Source of the DNA: Apilactobacillus quenuiae
GTDB taxonomy: Bacteria > Bacillota > Bacilli > Lactobacillales > Lactobacillaceae
DNA length: 64,000 nt
NCBI RefSeq assembly: GCF_002994005.1
Contig: NZ_POSN01000001.1
Coordinates: 310,001 to 374,000, forward strand
Direction: 5' to 3'
Position numbers and translations under genes: made by a program. Under the pieces are notes generated by a model. That model was given only the letters and a program-made list of their open reading frames with translations, did no database searches and was not told the origin of the DNA. Shown piece by piece: positions 25,325 to 33,481 of this stretch. The number at the start of each line of letters is the position of its first letter. Position 1 is the first letter of the stretch.

Positions 25325-26737
25325 CTACATGTTTACGTTTTTTCTCCAACCTCTTACTACTTTTTTATTTATTCGCATTGCTGAAACTTTTTTCCAACCG
25401 TTTAAACTATTCATCACTAATGCTATCTTTTTGCCATAACTACCACGGCTAGCCATCATCAAGTCATGACCATGGATATCTAAAATAACTTGTAATATCT
25501 CTTTAGTCGTGATTTTATTGATACTTACTAAACTTTCTGGATGTAAACTATTAGTTTCTTTGTCAGTTAATGAATCATTGTCCTTATAACGATTGTAGTA
25601 ATTACGTTTTTGAAACATTGTATATTTTTCCCAATCTTCTGGGACTGGCATATCTAAATATTCTTTAATCGATTCTTCCAATGGATCCTCAACTATATTT
25701 TCCTTTTGAATATTAGCTAATTCATTGCTAGTATCTTCGTCTAAATATAATGGTTCATGGTTTTCGTATAACGTTCTAGCTTCAGCTAATAACTGTAAAA
25801 TATACTCAGGACTAATTTTAAAAACATTTTTAGTTGGTTTATTGATTCCACATTGAATCGGTAGAAATCTACGGTTACCAGTTTTATCCTTTAAAAATTC
25901 AGATTCATTTGTGGTTCCAATAAATACACAACGACGAGCATGATCCTCGATTGTACTGGCATATGGTGCTTTATATTTATCGACTCGTGTTGAAATAAAT
26001 GCTTTAGTGCCTTCAATAGCGGTTTTACTCATAGCAGATAGTTCAGCAACTTCCACAATCCAGTTATCCTTAATTAACATTAAATTGTCTTTATTAATTC
26101 CACTTAATGATGGTAAATTATCTAAAAAATACTCTGGACACAATGAATTACATAATGTCGATTTTCCTAATCCTTGTTGGCCAATTAATACTGGCATCAG
26201 TTCAAATTTAATTCCTGGTTGTAATGCTCGAGCAACCGCCCCAGTAAGCCATTTACGAGTAACTTGTTTTACATAATTACTATTTTCAGCACCTAAAAAG
26301 TCAATAAAAAAAGTATCCACACGTTTAACTTTGTCCCATTTTTCAGCATTGATACGATCAATAACTGGATTAAATATTTGTCTAACTGCAGCTTGCTTTA
26401 ATCCACTAATAAAAATGTCTTTTTTAAAAATTATATGAAATTTATCCTCAATGTATCCTGATATCATGTCTTTATAAATATCTCGAAATGTACCCTTTTT
26501 GATTAGTAATTCTGGAATATCTTTCATAACTGTTATGGTCTGCGTAAAATCATTCCAACCAACAACATCTTTTAGTACATCATCATGTAATAGCAATTGA
26601 CGGACATTTTTAGCTGAATTGGATTTTAATTTCCCATCATCGTTACGTTCATATCCATTTTTAGTATTTTCCATAGATATAACTTTTAAATAGTCAGATT
26701 CTTTTTTTAAGTCATCTGGCATTTTTCGCTTAGCCAT
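25325..26737 (-). CDS. VapE/virulence-associated E family replicative helicase
   Basis: 470 residues. The VirE/VapE ATPase core has Walker A GQQGLGKST (about residues 187-195), a helix-capped Walker B region VEVAELSAM and the arginine-rich RRCVFIGTTNE segment near 272. N-terminal ~130 residues are the less conserved primase-linked part; the C-terminal part has helices for DNA binding. It acts with the adjacent primase-polymerase in phage replication, probably starting at the repeat region next to its 3' end. Confidence 0.9.
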   Translation of the reverse strand: MAKRKMPDDLKKESDYLKVISMENTKNGYERNDDGKLKSNSAKNVRQLLLHDDVLKDVVGWNDFTQTITVMKDIPELLIKKGTFRDIYKDMISGYIEDKFHIIFKKDIFISGLKQAAVRQIFNPVIDRINAEKWDKVKRVDTFFIDFLGAENSNYVKQVTRKWLTGAVARALQPGIKFELMPVLIGQQGLGKSTLCNSLCPEYFLDNLPSLSGINKDNLMLIKDNWIVEVAELSAMSKTAIEGTKAFISTRVDKYKAPYASTIEDHARRCVFIGTTNESEFLKDKTGNRRFLPIQCGINKPTKNVFKISPEYILQLLAEARTLYENHEPLYLDEDTSNELANIQKENIVEDPLEESIKEYLDMPVPEDWEKYTMFQKRNYYNRYKDNDSLTDKETNSLHPESLVSINKITTKEILQVILDIHGHDLMMASRGSYGKKIALVMNSLNGWKKVSAMRINKKVVRGWRKNVNM

Positions 26738-26739
26738 TA

Positions 26740-27531
26740 TTAACCTCCTCTCCGTCTAATCTCTTTCTTTTGTACGCTTGAAAAGGTGGTATTTAACTCT
26801 TTATCTGGTAATGGATCATTAGTATTGCTGTTGGCAATGCAAGCTAGATTGTAAGCATCTTCTGGTTCAACATTTCTAAATAATAATCCACCCACCAAAC
26901 TAGTTAAGTTATTATTACGACTGCCATTATTACCCAGTCCATTGGAAATGGTTTCAAATAAAAGTGTTGTTTTGGTTTTTAAACCGCTGAATTTATCAAA
27001 GCTAATATCATCATCAGCATAATTATTATTTTTATTAATTAATTGAATCAATTGCTTAGGTGCCGTTACGATTGGATCATGATTTAACCATTCATATTTT
27101 TTACCATTACGTTCGCTGGGAGCAACGACTACATAATTATTTTTATGTGCCTTAATATCGACACCTGGAAGCCAGCCAATATTTTGATGAATGGTGGTGT
27201 CATCTCTTTTTAAATAAAATCGTTGTTGTCCACCACCAGCTGTGGCTTGGGTTAAAGTATGCGTTAATAAATCTGGATGTTTATTCTTAAATTCTTGAAT
27301 TGACTTAAACCCATCTTGACCGCCATCGTGTTCATCAATATCAACAACAAAAAAGTTAGTAGTTCGTAATGCAATTGAAGCAAATGGATATTGTTTCCAT
27401 AGTTTAGTAATTTCATTAGTAGTTAATGGCGGTTGATCAGCAAATTTAATTAGCGGCTGCTTATCATGCATGGGAAGTACTGAAAAACCTGCCTTAGCAT
27501 AAGCGATTGCATAGTTGATTAGGTTTTTCAT
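26740..27531 (-). CDS. Bifunctional DNA primase/polymerase
   Basis: 263 residues of the Prim-Pol (AEP) type. The catalytic acidic motif is seen in FFVVDIDEHDGG (about residues 64-75), the basic/His motif in GGGQQRFYLKR (about 97-107) and the third motif in GVDIKAHKNNYVVVAPS (about 122-138). It primes DNA synthesis with VapE, whose gene starts 2 bases later. The C-terminus is shorter than in full PriCT-containing forms. It ends the leftward unit broken by the plus-strand moron upstream. Confidence 0.9.
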   Translation of the reverse strand: MKNLINYAIAYAKAGFSVLPMHDKQPLIKFADQPPLTTNEITKLWKQYPFASIALRTTNFFVVDIDEHDGGQDGFKSIQEFKNKHPDLLTHTLTQATAGGGQQRFYLKRDDTTIHQNIGWLPGVDIKAHKNNYVVVAPSERNGKKYEWLNHDPIVTAPKQLIQLINKNNNYADDDISFDKFSGLKTKTTLLFETISNGLGNNGSRNNNLTSLVGGLLFRNVEPEDAYNLACIANSNTNDPLPDKELNTTFSSVQKKEIRRRGG

Positions 27532-27558
27532 TGGTTTACCTCCTTTGATTATTCATTT

Positions 27559-27567
27559 TGTTATAAT
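27559..27567 (+). promoter_or_regulatory. Extended -10 promoter of moron
   Basis: TG-T-TATAAT, 25 bases before the possible start of the plus-strand membrane gene. Its surroundings (TTTTGTTATAAT) match the promoter before the gene at 32270. Confidence 0.6.
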
Positions 27568-27591
27568 TATTTAGAGAAAGGATGATTAAAA

Positions 27592-28119
27592 ATTATTTAT
27601 TTATATTTACTATTTATTTTTATATTAATTTTCATTTTAAGAATTTTCTTAACAAAATCTGATTTAAAAGAAATTAAAAATATACAATCTCAGTTTGAAA
27701 AATGGGCATTTAATGATTCTAAACAGGCTCCTAATAATAGTTCATTTGTAAGATTGTATCGAAAAGAATATGGTGATCAGCAAAGAACAACTTATGCTAC
27801 AACTGCGCTAAACAAAACAAGATTAGTAAAAGTTGACGTAATTGCTAGTTTTCCATCTCAAAATGCATTACTAATAGAACAACAAGTTCCTTTATTAAGT
27901 AATTTAGTTGATTTTTATACTTATAAATATAATCAAAATTTTAAAATAAATTTTTGGATTGAGACTATAATGTTTTTGCCTCAAAAATTATTGTTATATC
28001 TAGGTATTAAACAAGAATCTGTTGCAAGTAAGCTTTTAAATTTAATATATTGGATATTTGGATTAACGTATCCAATAATAAAAACATTAATTTATGAATA
28101 TATTCATAAAACCATTTAA
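27592..28119 (+). CDS. Plus-strand moron, N-terminally anchored membrane protein
   Basis: Up to 175 residues on the strand opposite to all replication genes. The frame opens after a TGA at 27583-27585 and lacks ATG, GTG or TTG until 27754. An ATT at 27592 stands nine bases after AAAGGA. The first ~25 residues are a strong membrane helix, and another hydrophobic stretch lies near the C-terminus (LLNLIYWIFGLTYPIIKTL). The middle is soluble. If one A were removed from the A5 run at 27588-27592, ATG 27582 would join this frame, so a homopolymer error is an alternative. Family unknown. Confidence 0.5.
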   Translation: MIYLYLLFIFILIFILRIFLTKSDLKEIKNIQSQFEKWAFNDSKQAPNNSSFVRLYRKEYGDQQRTTYATTALNKTRLVKVDVIASFPSQNALLIEQQVPLLSNLVDFYTYKYNQNFKINFWIETIMFLPQKLLLYLGIKQESVASKLLNLIYWIFGLTYPIIKTLIYEYIHKTI

Positions 28120-28295
28120 ATATTATTTATATAATCCAAAATCTCTATAATTATTAATATCAATCCTGAGAATGTTGTTGCGGATAAAAATGCAAGTATT
28201 ATTTGACCCCACCAATATGGAAATATAAACCAAAGATTAATTATTATAAATACTTGAAGAATAAAGTACATTATGTGCTTTATTTTTTTATTCAT
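28116..28295 (-). CDS. Small two-helix membrane protein
   Basis: 59 residues from ATG 28295 with a strong GGAGGGA site. Two membrane segments: about residues 9-28 and 30-51, joined by PYWWG. It converges on the plus-strand moron with a 4-base overlap of the stops, so the two form a convergent pair inserted between the primase and DUF669 genes. Function not recognised; small phage membrane proteins are often exclusion factors. Confidence 0.6.
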   Translation of the reverse strand: MNKKIKHIMYFILQVFIIINLWFIFPYWWGQIILAFLSATTFSGLILIIIEILDYINNI

Positions 28296-28367
28296 TTATC
28301 ATCCCTCCTAATATTAATGGGCTTCTCACCCCATTTGAGTAGTTAGGCTACTGTCCTATTTAATTTA

Positions 28368-28898
28368 TCAGAATGGTAAATCTTCATCATCAATATCAAT
28401 GCTTTCTGGTTGTTTAGCTTCAGAAAATTCATATTCTTTATATGGATTGCTAGGATCTTTTTTGTTAGGACGTTCACTAATATTCATGTTTACTACTACA
28501 CCCACTTTGTCATTAATTTTTTTATCAATAGCTACATGAATATCAGTTTCATTACCTAATAGAAACATATCCGATGTAACACCCGCATCCATTAATTCAC
28601 TTAAAGTTAATATTGTTTTCATATTACGTTCTAGAACAAAATCTGGAATTGGATTACCTTTTTTACTAGTTTCAGCAAAGCTAACATTCATTAATTCACT
28701 TTCACCAGTGTGTTCACCTTCAATTACCTCAAACTTAAATTTCAAACAGTCATAGCCACTTTTATAAACAGTATGACCAGCTTCTGAAATACTTACTTTA
28801 TAATCACCAGCTGGTAAACCATTACCACCACCGTTGATGTTGTCTTTCTTTGGATCAAAATCTTTTAAATTGTTATTTACTAAATCTGCTAAACTCAT
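28368..28898 (-). CDS. DUF669 single-stranded DNA-binding-like protein
   Basis: 176 residues. Pattern LPAGDYKVSISEAGHTV followed by LKFKFEVIEGEHTGESELMNV is that of DUF669, phage proteins that substitute for SSB with an OB-like fold. The acidic C-terminus (IDIDDEDLPF) is the classic SSB tail that recruits partner proteins. It follows the Sak4-like ATPase gene, with which such proteins cooperate in strand annealing. Confidence 0.85.
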   Translation of the reverse strand: MSLADLVNNNLKDFDPKKDNINGGGNGLPAGDYKVSISEAGHTVYKSGYDCLKFKFEVIEGEHTGESELMNVSFAETSKKGNPIPDFVLERNMKTILTLSELMDAGVTSDMFLLGNETDIHVAIDKKINDKVGVVVNMNISERPNKKDPSNPYKEYEFSEAKQPESIDIDDEDLPF

Positions 28899-28929
28899 AA
28901 TACTTTCTCCTTTTAAATTTAATTATTTT

Positions 28930-29655
28930 TTATTTGTTTTCAGTTGGGCGTTCACTAATAGCCCCTGGTACTGCTTTTAAAATTCTTAATATTTTAGGAT
29001 CATCAATTTTATCCGCATAGTATTTTTTACGTTTGTCTTTGATAGTTCTTAAATAATTGTTACCTATTTTTTGTGTATGAATTACTAGGTCACAATTGCC
29101 GTTGACCACGTTATAATATTTAGTTTTTAAAGATGGAATTTCTTTAGCTTTGCTATTATCACCATCCTTAGTTTCATAACTAACTCTTGAAACATAAACA
29201 ATGTTTAATGGTAAGGACTTTAAATTCATTACTAAATCCTGTAATACCGTGTTAAAAGTTGCATAGCCTTTTCCGTAACCAATATCAGCTAAAGATTTAA
29301 CCCCTGCTTCTGTACATATTGCCTGTTCAATCAACTGGCAAATATCATCAATCACGTCCAATACAATGGTTTCATAACCAAACTCTTTCTTTTTATTCTG
29401 AGTTTGTAAATCAAACATAATTTCATCTAAATCTTTTAATACTGACTGCTTCAAATTACCATTCTCATTTTTTACATTTCTTAGTTGAATCGATGGAGCG
29501 GGATTGGCCAATGAATTACCATCAGTGTTTAAAAATAATGGTTTAGGAAACCTTTCTGCTAAATAACTTTTTCCGCTCATTGTTGCACCATAGATAAAAT
29601 AATTTCTAGGTGTATCAATGGTGGGTTTAGGTTCATTAATTGGTAAAATACTCAT
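28930..29655 (-). CDS. Sak4-like RecA-fold recombination ATPase
   Basis: 241 residues with Walker A GATMSGKSY (about residues 24-32) and Walker B-type YETIVLDVIDDICQL (about 94-108). Such short RecA-like proteins (Sak4, 'AAA family ATPase' in Lactobacillales phages) promote single-strand annealing with a phage SSB. Its ATG overlaps the helicase stop by 4 bases and the SSB-like gene follows, giving a complete recombination unit. Confidence 0.85.
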   Translation of the reverse strand: MSILPINEPKPTIDTPRNYFIYGATMSGKSYLAERFPKPLFLNTDGNSLANPAPSIQLRNVKNENGNLKQSVLKDLDEIMFDLQTQNKKKEFGYETIVLDVIDDICQLIEQAICTEAGVKSLADIGYGKGYATFNTVLQDLVMNLKSLPLNIVYVSRVSYETKDGDNSKAKEIPSLKTKYYNVVNGNCDLVIHTQKIGNNYLRTIKDKRKKYYADKIDDPKILRILKAVPGAISERPTENK

Positions 29656-31034
29656 TTCTTAATAATTCCTTTCCTCTTGCCTTGCATGTAAGACCAACCT
29701 TTTTTATAGCCGTGTAACTCTGCAAAAGCTTTTAATTGTTTCATGCTATGCAGTTCACCAATCGTCTTACCAGCAACTTCTTTATATAGATTGTTTTGCA
29801 TAATTTTATCTATTCTTTGCACTCGTTTATTTTTGCGTTCCGTAATTTTTTTCAGTTCTGCTTTACTATCAACTGCGATTTCTGAATTACTATTATCAGT
29901 TAATATCGCATTACAGAATGGACAAAAATTATTCGTTCGATAGAATGTTGCAAAACAGTTATTACATACAGTGACCGGTTTAATTTGTTCACCAGTGGAT
30001 GATTTACTTTTATTTTTACCCTTCAGCGACCAATGACGTTCATCTGTGGGTAAACCAAATTTTTCAACATTCCCAACATGGTCAATAATGATAGCCCGTT
30101 TACCTAAGCGATAATTCATAGATCGCATACTGAACTGTAAAAATAAGCTTAGTGATTTCGTTGGTCTCAACTGAATTACTGTATCTACTCCTGGTAAATC
30201 AAGTCCTTCAGTAAATAATTCAACATTAGTTAAAACCTTTATTTTGCCATTCTTAAATTTCTTAATAATTTCATCCCGTTTGGTCTGTTCAGTAGATCCA
30301 TCAACTTCAACCGAACTAATTCCTACTTTATTGAAAGCTGCAGCTAGTTTTTTGGCACTTTGAACATTATGACAATAAGCAATTGCATTAGTTCCATTTG
30401 CTATTTTTTGATAATTTTTAACTGCATTACCATATATTTTGGGTTTCATTGCATCATCAATTGAATTATTGGTATATTCACCATGGTTAGTCTTTAGTTC
30501 ATTTACATTAATAAATTTTGGTGCATAATAATCAACTGGTGATAAACGATTATGTTTGATTAGCCAACTTACTTGGCGACCTTCAATTAAATCATCTGCA
30601 ACATTTTCAAATCCTTTACCACTTAGGCGATAAGGAGTTCCCGTAAACATTAATCTGATTGTTTTGGGGAAATGTGCGATAATGTTTAAATATGAACGAG
30701 CTAAAACATGATGAGCTTCATCAATTAAAATTAAATTAGGTAGTTTTAATTTATTCACCTTACGAGTTAATGTTTGCACCATCCCTACTGTACATAATTC
30801 AGGATCAACACCTTGCTCCTTAAATGTTGCTTTAACTTGTTGAATAATTTCTTTTCTGTGAACTATAAACAAAACCCGATTACCCTTTGCAGTGGTTCTA
30901 CGAGCAATTTCAGCCATAATGACAGTTTTTCCAGATCGAGGTGGATACTGTACAATAATAGATTTATTACCCTTAACCAATGATTCTTGGATATTCTCAA
31001 TGGTTTCATTTTGATAATCACGTAATTTAAACAT
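29652..31034 (-). CDS. DEAD/DEAH-box superfamily 2 helicase
   Basis: 460 residues. Motif I YPPRSGKT (about 27-34), motif II LILIDEAHH (about 102-110), motif III MFTGTPYR (about 131-138), and motif VI region QLRPTKSLSLFLQFSMRSMN near 290. After the helicase core comes a zinc-ribbon-like CNNCFATF..CPFC (about 355-375) and a basic C-terminus. Similar helicases are standard next to Gam-like and Sak genes in phages of lactobacilli and unwind or remodel replication and recombination intermediates. Confidence 0.92.
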   Translation of the reverse strand: MFKLRDYQNETIENIQESLVKGNKSIIVQYPPRSGKTVIMAEIARRTTAKGNRVLFIVHRKEIIQQVKATFKEQGVDPELCTVGMVQTLTRKVNKLKLPNLILIDEAHHVLARSYLNIIAHFPKTIRLMFTGTPYRLSGKGFENVADDLIEGRQVSWLIKHNRLSPVDYYAPKFINVNELKTNHGEYTNNSIDDAMKPKIYGNAVKNYQKIANGTNAIAYCHNVQSAKKLAAAFNKVGISSVEVDGSTEQTKRDEIIKKFKNGKIKVLTNVELFTEGLDLPGVDTVIQLRPTKSLSLFLQFSMRSMNYRLGKRAIIIDHVGNVEKFGLPTDERHWSLKGKNKSKSSTGEQIKPVTVCNNCFATFYRTNNFCPFCNAILTDNSNSEIAVDSKAELKKITERKNKRVQRIDKIMQNNLYKEVAGKTIGELHSMKQLKAFAELHGYKKGWSYMQGKRKGIIKK

Positions 31035-31036
31035 TA

Positions 31037-31519
31037 TTATTCAGTTCCTTTATTTAGCTTGAAACTTACGCTTTCAGTCTGTTCAAATTTAATTCCGTCA
31101 ATAATTTGACCATTATCATCAATGGCTTTTCCATCAACAATTTGATAATGTTTTTTAAGTTCATTTTTGCTAAATTTATACTCAGTCTTAATCATTTTTG
31201 GTTGATTCATACGAACGTAATTTAGCAATTTATCATCGTTATATTTAGGCTTATGCAAATTTTTAACAATGGTCCTTCCAAATGGAACATCAATTTTGCC
31301 ACCTGGTTTGGTAATCCGATAATCATTTAACTTAGATTGCATGTAATCACGTTGATCAATAATCTTGTTGGCTTTTCTCTCATACCAACTATTAACTTGA
31401 TCCATGTATGCTTGTTTCTGCTTATCTAAATCAATTAATTTTTGTTTATCTTCAGCTAATTTACTAAAAGCCCAATTAGCCGTCATATCATCTTGAATAA
31501 TAAATTCTGATTCACTCAT
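31037..31519 (-). CDS. Gam-like host-nuclease inhibitor
   Basis: 160 residues. The N-terminal ~70 residues form a long helix (DKQKLIDLDKQKQAYMDQVN), and the C-terminal part contains a basic turn and LNDYRITKPGGKIDVPFGRTI, the pattern of Mu Gam-like or Gp157-like phage proteins which bind DNA ends and block RecBCD/AddAB. It is immediately upstream of the helicase gene. Exact subfamily (Gam or Gp157) is not settled. Confidence 0.7.
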   Translation of the reverse strand: MSESEFIIQDDMTANWAFSKLAEDKQKLIDLDKQKQAYMDQVNSWYERKANKIIDQRDYMQSKLNDYRITKPGGKIDVPFGRTIVKNLHKPKYNDDKLLNYVRMNQPKMIKTEYKFSKNELKKHYQIVDGKAIDDNGQIIDGIKFEQTESVSFKLNKGTE

Positions 31520-31625
31520 TACAGATATTCTCCTTTAAACTTTCTTGTCTTGAAGCAATTATCAAATCAATATAATTACTGTAATCATGTAATTGTTGAA
31601 CTTGTTCTTTAGTTAACTCAATCAA
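31512..31625 (-). CDS. Tiny early protein
   Basis: A 37-residue frame beginning at TTG 31625, one base before the previous gene's stop, and ending inside the start of the Gam-like gene (ATGAGTGA overlap). It is helical and starts MIELTKEQVQQLHDYSN. A weak AGAAG precedes it. Tight packing suggests it is translated, but there is no homology I can name. Confidence 0.35.
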   Translation of the reverse strand: MIELTKEQVQQLHDYSNYIDLIIASRQESLKENICNE

Positions 31626-31626
31626 A

Positions 31627-31800
31627 TTATTTACTTCTAAATTCAGCTAAGTAATCATCTAATGCATCATGTGCATCTGAATAGGAACAATTATTTGATA
31701 CATCAATTAACATGCTTTCAGCAAAACTTTTCTCATGATGTGTACATGCATATAAAAAGCTATCTAATGCATCATCTGAAGATGTATATAAATTTTCCAT
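31627..31800 (-). CDS. Small early acidic protein
   Basis: 57 residues from ATG 31800, behind a GTGGTG site that also covers the previous stop. Two halves begin alike (SSDDALDSFLYACT and SDAHDALDDYLAEF), hinting at a helical duplication. Acidic, no Cys pattern beyond two single cysteines. Unknown function; part of the cluster of tiny early genes downstream of the Cro-like gene. Confidence 0.55.
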   Translation of the reverse strand: MENLYTSSDDALDSFLYACTHHEKSFAESMLIDVSNNCSYSDAHDALDDYLAEFRSK

Positions 31801-31806
31801 AATGAT

Positions 31807-31956
31807 TCACCACTTTTTGCTTTGAAATAATTGTCCATAACTATTAGAATTAAAGTGGATTAAATAATTACTAATGTATTTATCTCGGTCGTTGATGCTG
31901 GTGACATCAACGGCTTTTTCTTTTGCGTGAAATAATCTCGTTATAAATCTGAACAT
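31807..31956 (-). CDS. Small early protein
   Basis: 49 residues from ATG 31956 with a strong GGAGG at proper spacing. It begins MFRFITRLFHAKEK, a basic amphipathic helix, then VDVTSINDRDKYISNYLIHF. Similar short 'SINDRDKYI' proteins appear in phages of lactobacilli next to early genes, but the function is unknown. Confidence 0.55.
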   Translation of the reverse strand: MFRFITRLFHAKEKAVDVTSINDRDKYISNYLIHFNSNSYGQLFQSKKW

Positions 31957-31958
31957 AT

Positions 31959-32219
31959 TTAAATCCTCCATCCTACTTTGTACATATTTTGAATAGTTAG
32001 TTCTCTTGCTTTCACTTCTTCTTTGAGTGAATCGATTTTGTTGTCTTTATCGATAAGCATTTTTGATTGCTTACCTAATAAGCTATCTTTCAAATCTAAT
32101 TGAGCTTGCTTTTCATGTAGCTTAGAATTAACAATGTCTAATTCTTGTTGTTTTTCCATTAAGTCGTCATATAAGTCTTTTAGCGGACGTCTAACGCCTG
32201 TTAAATACGCTGTTGGCAT
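31959..32219 (-). CDS. Coiled-coil early protein
   Basis: 86 residues. After ~15 residues the rest is one long coiled coil (KQQELDIVNSKLHEKQAQL, then DLKDSLLGKQ and KDNKIDSLKEEV). It ends 3 bases before the next start. ATG 32219 is preceded by AAGGAG. No enzymatic motif. It may be an oligomeric scaffold or an inhibitor of a host protein; this is a guess. Confidence 0.6.
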   Translation of the reverse strand: MPTAYLTGVRRPLKDLYDDLMEKQQELDIVNSKLHEKQAQLDLKDSLLGKQSKMLIDKDNKIDSLKEEVKARELTIQNMYKVGWRI

Positions 32220-32235
32220 AGTTAAATTCTCCTTT

Positions 32236-32244
32236 TGTTATAAT
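32236..32244 (+). promoter_or_regulatory. Extended -10 promoter of second moron
   Basis: TG-T-TATAAT with the same TTTTGTTATAAT context as at 27556-27567. It stands 25 bases before the start codon on the plus strand, between two leftward genes. Confidence 0.65.
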
Positions 32245-32269
32245 GTTTAATGAAAGGTGGTGAATAATA

Positions 32270-32545
32270 ATGGATGAAAAAGAATTTGATGAAAAATATA
32301 ATAAATATTTTAAAGAAGCTAGTGATGAAATAAGACCTAAGATTCAAGAAAAAACGCAAAAAATATTAGACAAGTTTAAAAAGCGTTCAAAAGATATTAG
32401 AAAAAATCAGAAAGATTTTGAGAAACGTATTTCTGATGATTTGGAAGAACGTGATGAATTGATGATTGAATTCATGAAAATAAATTCAATCAGAGATAAT
32501 TCAGTAAATAAAAGAGTCTTAAAGAAGTTCTTTGTTAATAAATAA
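32270..32545 (+). CDS. Plus-strand moron, charged helical protein
   Basis: 91 residues, ATG behind GAAAGGTGGTG and an extended -10 promoter. Almost all is a charged helix (K, E, D about half of residues), with a coiled-coil-like KKRSKDIRKNQKDFEKRI. It runs against the early operon and its 3' end overlaps the next leftward gene by 27 bases. Expression independent of the lytic operon suggests a role in the lysogen. Family unknown. Confidence 0.6.
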   Translation: MDEKEFDEKYNKYFKEASDEIRPKIQEKTQKILDKFKKRSKDIRKNQKDFEKRISDDLEERDELMIEFMKINSIRDNSVNKRVLKKFFVNK

Positions 32546-32683
32546 ATTTTTATGCATTTTGTTTGTGATCTCATCTATCGTTTTATCAGCATATTCACTA
32601 ATCTCTTGGCTATTCGCAGTAGCTGAGAGATTTTTTAGTATACTTTTAATTTCATCTGGCTTGCCTTCAATAGTTAGTTTCAT
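32519..32683 (-). CDS. Small early phage protein
   Basis: 54 residues from ATG 32683 with a very strong GGAGGGG site. Begins MKLTIEGKPDEIKSILKNL, a strand plus helix that I have seen as a typical opening of short early proteins in phages of lactobacilli ('MKL.IeG.peEI...l'). Followed by an acidic helix and a basic tail. Function unknown. Overlaps the plus-strand moron tail to tail. Confidence 0.6.
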   Translation of the reverse strand: MKLTIEGKPDEIKSILKNLSATANSQEISEYADKTIDEITNKMHKNLFINKELL

Positions 32684-32695
32684 TACATCCCCTCC

Positions 32696-32851
32696 TTACA
32701 TAATTATGTCGAAACTGAGGCTTTTCTTTAAAAGTCCTTTGATGTATTGCTTATCATTGATAATTTCTGGATGATTTTTTAATTCTTCAAAGAAATCATC
32801 ATCAATATCAATATTTAGTGGTAACTTAATTTTTCCTAAACTTTCATCCAT
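32696..32851 (-). CDS. Small early phage protein
   Basis: 51 residues from ATG 32851 with AGGAGGTG upstream. Acidic middle (IDIDDDFFEEL) and a helical C-terminus (DKQYIKGLLKKSLSFDIIM). Lies between the HTH gene and the 54-residue protein in the leftward early unit. No family recognised. Confidence 0.55.
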   Translation of the reverse strand: MDESLGKIKLPLNIDIDDDFFEELKNHPEIINDKQYIKGLLKKSLSFDIIM

Positions 32852-32863
32852 TACATACACCTC

Positions 32864-33073
32864 CTAATAACATGTATGAAGAAAAATATGATCAATCTCT
32901 TCCATACTCATATTTAGTATTTTCTCAATTACAAGCATTTCACCAAAAGTAAAATCATCATTTCTTGATTTCCTGTAAAATGTTGACTTGGATATTTTTA
33001 TTCCTTTTTCGTGCATTGCATCAACCACGTCGTTTACTGTTTTTCCTTTGTACTTAATTAAATTGATTAACAT
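32864..33073 (-). CDS. Small HTH phage regulator (DUF739-like)
   Basis: 69 residues with one helix-turn-helix: VNDVVDAMHEKGIKISKSTFYRK then FTFGEMLVIEKILNMS. This is the arrangement of short phage Cro/DUF739-type regulators. Its start overlaps the Cro-like gene by 7 bases, so both are made together in the lytic direction. Probable second early regulator. Confidence 0.6.
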   Translation of the reverse strand: MLINLIKYKGKTVNDVVDAMHEKGIKISKSTFYRKSRNDDFTFGEMLVIEKILNMSMEEIDHIFLHTCY

Positions 33074-33327
33074 AATGAATTTCTCCCTTTAAACTTTGTT
33101 TCACTTTTAACAACACTAGCATCTAAAAAAATATCTTTTTTATCAACTTTAAGAAGTAATGAAATAAAATTTGCAACTGGAGCTGATAAATTACTTCTTT
33201 TGTGAATAACGGCCGAAAGATAAACCCGAGTAACACCTAAAGTACTAGCGAATTCGTTATTATTCATACCAGTTTGTCTAATTAATTTTTGAAAGTAATC
33301 TGAATTTTTAACTACGTAAGTGATCAT
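33067..33327 (-). CDS. Cro-like HTH regulator
   Basis: 86 residues with an XRE helix-turn-helix at about 13-55: LIRQTGMNNNEFASTLGVTR then VYLSAVIHKRSNL. It is the first leftward gene and diverges from the CI-like repressor, the classic Cro position. The ATG follows GGGGG at 11 bases; transcription starts from a strong promoter at 33359-33387 that is overlapped by operator sequences. Confidence 0.75.
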   Translation of the reverse strand: MITYVVKNSDYFQKLIRQTGMNNNEFASTLGVTRVYLSAVIHKRSNLSAPVANFISLLLKVDKKDIFLDASVVKSETKFKGRNSLC

Positions 33328-33481
33328 TTATATCGATACCCCCCTTTCAACAATTTATATAATACAATACTGTTTCACTTAATGCAACACTTTTTAATCA
33401 AAAAGTGAAAAAATATTGTTCACTTTTGTAAACAGTGTGTTAAATTATTAATTAGAAAATACATATTTGGGAGAAAAGAAA
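33328..33481. promoter_or_regulatory. Lysogeny switch: divergent promoters and operators
   Basis: Leftward promoter: -35 TTGCAT (33382-33387), 17-base spacer, -10 TATTAT (33359-33364). Two perfect inverted repeats that share GTGAA/TTCAC cores: CACTTTTT/AAAAAGTG (33388-33407) and AAAAGTGAA-N9-TTCACTTTT (33401-33427). A third TTTCACTT half-site (33373-33380) lies in the leftward spacer. A rightward promoter is likely near 33417-33446. The layout fits CI/Cro competition for overlapping operators. Confidence 0.75.

Noticed and set aside
27582-27662. 26-residue leader peptide starting at ATG 27582
   Set aside because: The ATG is almost on top of the ribosome binding site, and the more convincing hydrophobic helix is in another frame that continues into the moron protein.
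31870-31925. Possible short palindrome GTTGATG/CATCAAC near 31891-31910 as terminator
   Set aside because: It lies inside a supported small gene (codons for VDVTSIN) and is followed on the minus strand by no T-run.
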